Assembly: GCF_947496515.1 (NCBI RefSeq)
Contig: NZ_CANMDB010000006.1
Span: forward strand, 124,001 to 188,000
DNA from: an uncultured Roseobacter sp.
GTDB taxonomy: Bacteria > Pseudomonadota > Alphaproteobacteria > Rhodobacterales > Rhodobacteraceae
DNA length: 64,000 nucleotides
Direction: 5' to 3'
Made by a program: the position numbers and the translations under genes. Shown here in pieces: positions 59,312 to 64,000 of the stretch. The notes under the pieces were generated by a model. That model was not told the origin of the DNA, ran no database searches, and was given only the letters and a program-made list of their open reading frames with translations. Numbering within the stretch: the stretch's first letter is position 1; each line of letters starts with the position of its first letter.

Positions 59312-60825
59312 TCGAGACCTTGGGCTTTTTCGCGACGTCGTGGACGGATCCCTACCTGCTGGCTCTCACGGCGCTCGGCACCTTTGCGGGCATCTACATC
59401 GGCGCGATCCCCGGCCTTTCGGTGACCATGGCCGCGTCGATCCTGATCTCTTTCACTTTCAAATGGGATGTCAATGACGCACTGGCGCTGATCGCAGGCG
59501 TTTATGTCGGCGGTGTCTACGGCGGCGCGCGAACCGCCATCCTGCTGAACATTCCCGGCGCGCCGAGCGCCATCGCCACCGCGATCGACGGCTATCCGCT
59601 CGCGCAAAAGGGCCTGGCGGGAGAGGCGATCGGCCTGTCGACCGTGATGTCGGTGATGGGCGGTCTGATCGGTGTTCTGGCGCTCGCAGTCGCGGCGCCG
59701 CTGATTGCCGAGTTCGCGATCAAGTTCACGTCCCGCGAATACATGCTCCTGGGTATTATCGGTATTCTGCTGGTCGGAACGTTGTCGGGCGAGAGCTTTG
59801 CCAAAGGAGCGTTCGCCGGAGCGCTTGGGGTCATGATCGGCATGATCGGTCTTGATCCAATGACTGCCGAGACGCGATTTACTTACGGCTCGATCAATCT
59901 GATGGGCGGTGTCCCCTTCGTTGTGGCGATGATCGGGTTCTTTGGTGTGGCAGAAGCGCTGGTTCAGCTCGACCATGTCTCGGTCGCTCCGATCAAACAG
60001 AAGGTCGCCCGGATTGTCCCCGCCTGGTCGGACCTGCGCCGCTACCTCGGGCTTGGCCTGCGATCATCCGGGCTGGGCACGGTGATCGGCGCGCTGCCGG
60101 GCACCGGTGGCGACATCGCCGCACTTCTGGCCTATGATCAGGCAAAACGCAGCACCAAGGATCCCGAAGTCCCTTTCGGCGAAGGTGCCAAAGAGGGGCT
60201 GATCGCGCCCGAGACGGCAAACAACGCGGCGGTTGGTGGTGCCTTTGTTCCGATGCTGACGCTGGGCATCCCCGGGGATGCGGTGACGGCCATCATCATC
60301 GGCGCGCTCTACATTCACGGATTGAAACCGGGGCCGCTGCTGTTGACCGATACGCCGCATCTGTTCTGGTTCATCGTCGGGAACCTGACGCTGGCAAACC
60401 TCTTTTTGCTGGTGTTCGGTCTGACGGGCATTCGCATCTTTACCAAGGTCGTAGAATGCCCGCGTGCGGTTCTGATCCCGTTGATTATCATCCTGTCCGC
60501 TGTCGGTGCCTACGCAATCCAGAACAATCCGGTCCATATTTCTTGGGCACTGGCATTTGGTATCCTCGGGTACATTCTAAAGCGCTACGGGTTTCAGGTG
60601 GGGCCGATCATTCTCGGGGTGATCCTGGGGCCGATGATTGATGCGAATTACCGGCGCGCGATGATCGGGGCACAGGAGAACGTAGGTACATTCCTCTACG
60701 ATCTTGTGAGCCACCCGATTTCATGCGTCTTGACCGGAGCGCTGATCTTGATGCTTGTCAGCCAGCTTCCGTTTGTAAAGCAGTGGCGTAAGGGGTCGCC
60801 TCCAGACAACCACGGTCCGGCGTAG
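59308..60825 (+). CDS. tctA: tripartite tricarboxylate transporter large permease subunit
   Basis: A 505-residue permease with about 10-12 helices. FAGIYIGAIPGLSVTMAASILISFTF, GVYVGGVYGGARTAILLNIPGAPSAIATAIDGYPLA and the second-half repeat GTVIGALPGTGGDIAALLAYDQAK are the conserved TctA loops that line the ion/substrate path. Completes a TctCBA secondary importer dependent on the binding protein. Confidence 0.95.
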   Translation: MIETLGFFATSWTDPYLLALTALGTFAGIYIGAIPGLSVTMAASILISFTFKWDVNDALALIAGVYVGGVYGGARTAILLNIPGAPSAIATAIDGYPLAQKGLAGEAIGLSTVMSVMGGLIGVLALAVAAPLIAEFAIKFTSREYMLLGIIGILLVGTLSGESFAKGAFAGALGVMIGMIGLDPMTAETRFTYGSINLMGGVPFVVAMIGFFGVAEALVQLDHVSVAPIKQKVARIVPAWSDLRRYLGLGLRSSGLGTVIGALPGTGGDIAALLAYDQAKRSTKDPEVPFGEGAKEGLIAPETANNAAVGGAFVPMLTLGIPGDAVTAIIIGALYIHGLKPGPLLLTDTPHLFWFIVGNLTLANLFLLVFGLTGIRIFTKVVECPRAVLIPLIIILSAVGAYAIQNNPVHISWALAFGILGYILKRYGFQVGPIILGVILGPMIDANYRRAMIGAQENVGTFLYDLVSHPISCVLTGALILMLVSQLPFVKQWRKGSPPDNHGPA

Positions 60826-61220
60826 GTCCGAAGGTACCGGTCTGGCGGTGTTGCCAGCATCTGCGCTTGCGAATTTCGTGCGGTACGATGCCGCGCAAAG
60901 ATCGCGTTGAGCTTTGTCGACATGACACAGGTGGGGGGTGGCGTGTGTCGCAGAGTATTCTGGTGGCGGATATCAATGCTGAGCGGATTGCCCGCATTTG
61001 CTATCGAGCACCTGAAAGCCGCGGGGTCGTTCGCTTGAGACGCGTTCGGACAATCCCGATTGCCAAGATATGAGTTGCGCCAGCGGTGACCGGAGAGCTT
61101 TGGCGGAAAGGAGTAGGAGATGCCTCGACAGCAGTCAGGGACGTTTCCGCCGACCGTACAACGCGCCGATGGTCAGCCGCTACAGCTACCTCGTCACGGA
61201 GAATTACTTAAGGGGAGAAG
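60826..61220. other. 395-base region without a convincing gene
   Basis: Between tctA and the 3' end of tRNA-Glu. Open frames here are short and unrecognised. No copy of the tRNA-Glu 3' end or of an integrase remnant is visible. An AAGGAGTAGGAG at about 61107-61118 followed by ATG (61120) looks like a ribosome binding site but the frame behind it is too short to call. Confidence 0.4.
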
Positions 61221-61295
61221 TGGCAGCCCGTAGGGGAATCGAACCCCTCTTTCCAGGTTGAAAACCTGGCGTCCTAACCGATAGACGAACGGGCC
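61221..61295 (-). tRNA. tRNA-Glu(UUC)
   Basis: A 75-base tRNA on the minus strand. Acceptor GGCCCGT pairs with ACGGGCT, the anticodon loop is TTTTCAA (anticodon TTC), the T-arm is GGGG-TTCGATT-CCCC, and CCA is encoded. It lies 81 bases downstream of recJ in the same direction. Confidence 0.97.
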
Positions 61296-61376
61296 ACTGA
61301 CGTGAGCGGTTGATTAGGCAATCCGCGCCCGGCGCGCAAGCGGAAATTTCACGGCTTCCCAAGAAACTTGATCGGT

Positions 61377-63122
61377 TCAACCCTCCGCCGGGGCGGCGTC
61401 TTCAAGGCGCAATTGCACGGATTGGCGACCGCGCCAGCTGTTGAGCTCCAGACGCCCGGCGAGATGAAAATGCCCGCCGCCATGGCCGCTGAGTGCCGCA
61501 CCCAGCGGGCCGTCAAAGGCGCTGAAACAAATGGCATCGAGGGTCTGTTCGCCCGTCGCACCAAAGCTGAGTTTCAGATGACTTTCCCCCACCCGCTTGG
61601 CAAAGCGGATGGCCATATCCGCAAAGACATAGCGCGGGGCAGCCGCACCGGCGCCGTAAGGTCCCGCTTGTTCGATCTGGCTGATCAGATCCACCGTCGC
61701 AGCCCCGGGCATCAGCATCCCATCGAGCCGCAGATCCCGCGGGCCCGCGAGATGCGCACCCTGGCGGTCCAGCAGTTCAGCCAGCCGTGCCATCGCCGCC
61801 TCCAGCTTATCCTCCGCTACGGTGAGCCCGGCGGCCATCTTGTGACCACCGCCCTTGATCAGCAGGCCCTCGCGCGCCAACCGCTGGATGGCACCGCCCA
61901 GATCAATGCCCGCGATGGAGCGACCCGAGCCTTTGCCGATGCCGTCCTCCACGCCGATGACGATGCTGGGGCGGTTGCAGGCGTCCTTGAGACGTGAGGC
62001 GACGATACCCACGACGCCCGGATGCCAGCCGGGTCCTGCGGCCCACACCAGCGCGCTGTCCATTCCGCGCGCTTCGGCTTGGGCAAGGGCTGCGGCGCGC
62101 ACGCTGGCCTCGATCTCGCGCCGTTCGGTGTTGAGGTTCTCCAGCCGGTCGGCAAGTGCGTCCGCCTCGTGCGGGTCCTCGGTGGCCAGCAGGCGTGCGC
62201 CCAGATCCGCCGCCCCGATACGCCCGCCTGCATTGACGCGGGGGCCGAGCAGAAAGCCCAGGTGGTAGGACGTGGGCGCGGTATCCATGCGTGCGGCATC
62301 CGCAAGTGCGGCGAGCCCCACCCGTTCGCGCCGTGCCATGACCCGCAGGCCTTGCCGGACAAAGGCGCGGTTCACCCCGATCAGCGGCGCCACATCGGCG
62401 ACGGTCGCCAGCGCCACCAGATCCAGCATCGCCATCAAATCCGGGCCGCTTTTGCCCGCGGTGCGCAATTGACGGCCCAATTCCACCAGCAACAAGAACA
62501 CCACACCTGCGGCGCAGAGATGGGCAAGATCACCGCTCTCATCCTGCCGGTTCGGGTTCACCACGGCGAGCGCGGCGGGCAGTGTCTCTGCCCCAAGGTG
62601 GTGATCGAGGATCACCACATCCGCGCCGCGTGCCGCTTCCACCGGGCCATGTGACAGTGTTCCGCAATCCACGCAGACGATCAGATCATGGTCTCGGGCC
62701 AGCTCCGCCATTGCCGCATCGTTGGGCCCGTAGCCTTCGTCGATGCGGTCGGGGATATAGAGCGTCGCGCGGCGCCCCATCTGCCGCAGCCAGACGATCA
62801 GCAGTGCGGCGGAGGCGCCGCCATCCACATCGTAATCGGCAAAAATCGCAATCCGCTCGCGCCCGGTCACAGCGGCCAACACGCGCAGCGCCGCCTTTTC
62901 CATGTCCTTGATCGCATGAGGGTCAGGCAGCAGCTCACGCAGGGAAGGGGCGAGGAACGCAGCCGCCTCACCCGGCGGGACCTGCCGCCGCGCGAGGATG
63001 CTGGCGACGGGTGTGGGCAGGCCGGTTTGCTGGGTGATGGCTTCTGCCGCGCGCGCCACGTCGAGCGGCGGTCCAACCCAGCGGCGCCCCGTTAAGCTCT
63101 GCTCGACGCCGAGAAAGCTCAC
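61377..63122 (-). CDS. recJ: single-stranded-DNA-specific exonuclease RecJ
   Basis: A 581-residue 5'-3' exonuclease of recombination and mismatch repair. DHH-superfamily motifs are intact: FADYDVDGGASAALL (motif I), CVDCGT (motif II) and LDHHLG (motif III). The C-terminal DHHA1 part has GGGHKMAAGLTV, followed by an OB domain. The start at 63122 is 5 bases after the glpX stop, so the two are co-transcribed. Confidence 0.95.
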   Translation of the reverse strand: MSFLGVEQSLTGRRWVGPPLDVARAAEAITQQTGLPTPVASILARRQVPPGEAAAFLAPSLRELLPDPHAIKDMEKAALRVLAAVTGRERIAIFADYDVDGGASAALLIVWLRQMGRRATLYIPDRIDEGYGPNDAAMAELARDHDLIVCVDCGTLSHGPVEAARGADVVILDHHLGAETLPAALAVVNPNRQDESGDLAHLCAAGVVFLLLVELGRQLRTAGKSGPDLMAMLDLVALATVADVAPLIGVNRAFVRQGLRVMARRERVGLAALADAARMDTAPTSYHLGFLLGPRVNAGGRIGAADLGARLLATEDPHEADALADRLENLNTERREIEASVRAAALAQAEARGMDSALVWAAGPGWHPGVVGIVASRLKDACNRPSIVIGVEDGIGKGSGRSIAGIDLGGAIQRLAREGLLIKGGGHKMAAGLTVAEDKLEAAMARLAELLDRQGAHLAGPRDLRLDGMLMPGAATVDLISQIEQAGPYGAGAAAPRYVFADMAIRFAKRVGESHLKLSFGATGEQTLDAICFSAFDGPLGAALSGHGGGHFHLAGRLELNSWRGRQSVQLRLEDAAPAEG

Positions 63123-63127
63123 ACCGG

Positions 63128-64000
63128 TTAGTGGGTGTCGACGGGGGTGCGGTAGTTGATCCGGCGGACAGAGCCGGTTTTGGAGCGCATGATCAGCGTC
63201 TCCGTCGTCATCCAGCCGGGTTCGCGTTTCACCGCGGGCAGGATGTTGCCTTCGGTGACACCGGTCGCGGCAAAGATCACGTCCTCTGTCACCATCTCGT
63301 CACGGCTGTAGATCTTGTCGAGATCGGTGATACCCGCTTTGGTGGCGCGGCCGCGTTCATCGTCGTTGCGAAAGAGCAGGCGACCGTACATTTGCCCGCC
63401 CATGCATTTCAGCGCGGCCGCGGCCAACACACCTTCGGGGGCGCCACCTGATCCCATATACATGTCGATGCCGGTCATGGGCTCGGCGCAGTGCATGACA
63501 CCTGCCACATCGCCATCGGTGATCAGCCGGATTGATGCGCCGGTGCCGCGCACATCGGCGATCATCTCTTCGTGCCGGGGGCGTTCGAGGATGCAGAGGG
63601 TGATGTCCGAGGTCTGGCAGCCCTTGGCCTTGGCCAGCGCCTCGACTCGTTCGGCGGGGCTCATGTCAAGGGTGACCACGTCGGGCGCGTAGCCCGGCCC
63701 GATGGCGAGCTTGTCCATGTAGACGTCCGGCGCGTGCAGCATGGAGCCGCGCGGGCCCATCGCAATGACGGTCAGCGCGTTGGGCATGTCCTTGGCGGTG
63801 AGCGTCGTCCCTTCGAGCGGGTCGAGTGCGATATCCACGCCGGGCCCGTTCCCGGTGCCGACCTCTTCCCCGATGTAGAGCATGGGGGCTTCGTCCCGCT
63901 CGCCCTCACCGATCACAACCACCCCCGCGATATCGAGCATGTTAAGCTGCTCGCGCATGGCGTTGACGGCGGCTTGGTCAGCCGCCTTTTCGTCGCCGTT
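63128..64000 (-). CDS. glpX: class II fructose-1,6-bisphosphatase (partial, N-terminus outside window)
   Basis: The C-terminal 290 residues are in the window, and the frame runs off the right edge (NGDEKAADQAAVNAM, the typical GlpX segment). Metal and substrate motifs are visible: GEGERDEAPMLYIGE, DPLEGTT, ITDGDVAGV, and GSGGAPEGVLAAAALKCMGG. It hydrolyses fructose 1,6-bisphosphate in gluconeogenesis and complements the class I aldolase at 20148-21038. About 30 N-terminal residues are missing. Confidence 0.95.
   Translation of the reverse strand, partial: NGDEKAADQAAVNAMREQLNMLDIAGVVVIGEGERDEAPMLYIGEEVGTGNGPGVDIALDPLEGTTLTAKDMPNALTVIAMGPRGSMLHAPDVYMDKLAIGPGYAPDVVTLDMSPAERVEALAKAKGCQTSDITLCILERPRHEEMIADVRGTGASIRLITDGDVAGVMHCAEPMTGIDMYMGSGGAPEGVLAAAALKCMGGQMYGRLLFRNDDERGRATKAGITDLDKIYSRDEMVTEDVIFAATGVTEGNILPAVKREPGWMTTETLIMRSKTGSVRRINYRTPVDTH

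Noticed and set aside
57447-60931. Shared CATGACACAGGTG at about 57447 and 60922
   Set aside because: A 13-base match in 64 kb is expected by chance and no longer similarity flanks it.
60826-61220. Search for an att duplicate or integrase next to tRNA-Glu
   Set aside because: No copy of the tRNA-Glu 3' end and no integrase-like frame was found.
1-64000. CRISPR arrays, prophage modules and known anti-phage systems
   Set aside because: No regularly spaced direct repeats with spacers, no cas, terminase, portal, capsid, restriction or CBASS-type genes were seen.

Overview
The window reads as chromosomal DNA of a marine Roseobacter-group alphaproteobacterium (Rhodobacteraceae). The evidence is a dmdA-acuI pair for dimethylsulfoniopropionate (DMSP) use, a circularly permuted two-piece tmRNA with the tag ANDNRAPVAMAA, a trgB-cysK pair, a phr-cfa pair behind a TGATCC-type promoter, the zeta subunit of the F1FO-ATPase next to purC, and an RNase E with the long acidic insertion typical of alphaproteobacteria. 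Base composition is GC-rich throughout. No phage genes, integrase, transposase or CRISPR array were found.

Layout. 0-7.6 kb: a ybjQ-type gene cut by the left edge, a small membrane protein, a corrinoid protein and a homocysteine methyltransferase (parts of a split methionine synthase), separated by a TetR-controlled RND efflux pump. 7.6-13 kb: ATPase zeta subunit, purC-purS-purQ, and a DctB/DctD-like two-component system whose response regulator lacks GAFTGA. 13-24.2 kb: rne with a long leader, tusA, ccdA, a hydrolase-P450 pair, class I fructose-bisphosphate aldolase, and fumC with three small co-directional genes. 24.3-28.5 kb: sspB, chrA, the tmRNA gene, a DUF4345 protein, and a leishmanolysin-like protease with a lipoprotein. 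28.7-33.7 kb: a GntR regulator divergent from a five-gene run DUF2182-DUF1326-DinB-dmdA-acuI. 33.7-43.5 kb: a LysE exporter, a class V aminotransferase, phr-cfa, trgB-cysK and a large MscS channel.

43.5-61.3 kb looks accessory. It lies between tRNA-Ser(GGA) and tRNA-Glu(UUC), whose 3' ends both point inward. It holds a GntR regulator, a VOC protein, a complete dipeptide-type ABC importer, a second solute-binding-like protein with no signal peptide, an amidohydrolase, a DHDPS-fold lyase and an SDR (both with non-canonical active sites), a GNAT enzyme and a tripartite tricarboxylate transporter (TctCBA). The likely logic is import of a peptide-like or N-containing compound, hydrolysis or deamination, aldol-type cleavage and redox conversion under GntR control. 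The substrate cannot be read from the sequence. The right edge is housekeeping: recJ and glpX.

Repeats stand out. There are four 20-22 bp palindromes centred on TTCGAA within 16.2-21.3 kb, a dispersed hairpin repeat near 28.7 and 38.6 kb, an 11-bp phased array upstream of the tmRNA promoter, and a tandem of tRNA-3'-end-like units after tRNA-Ser.
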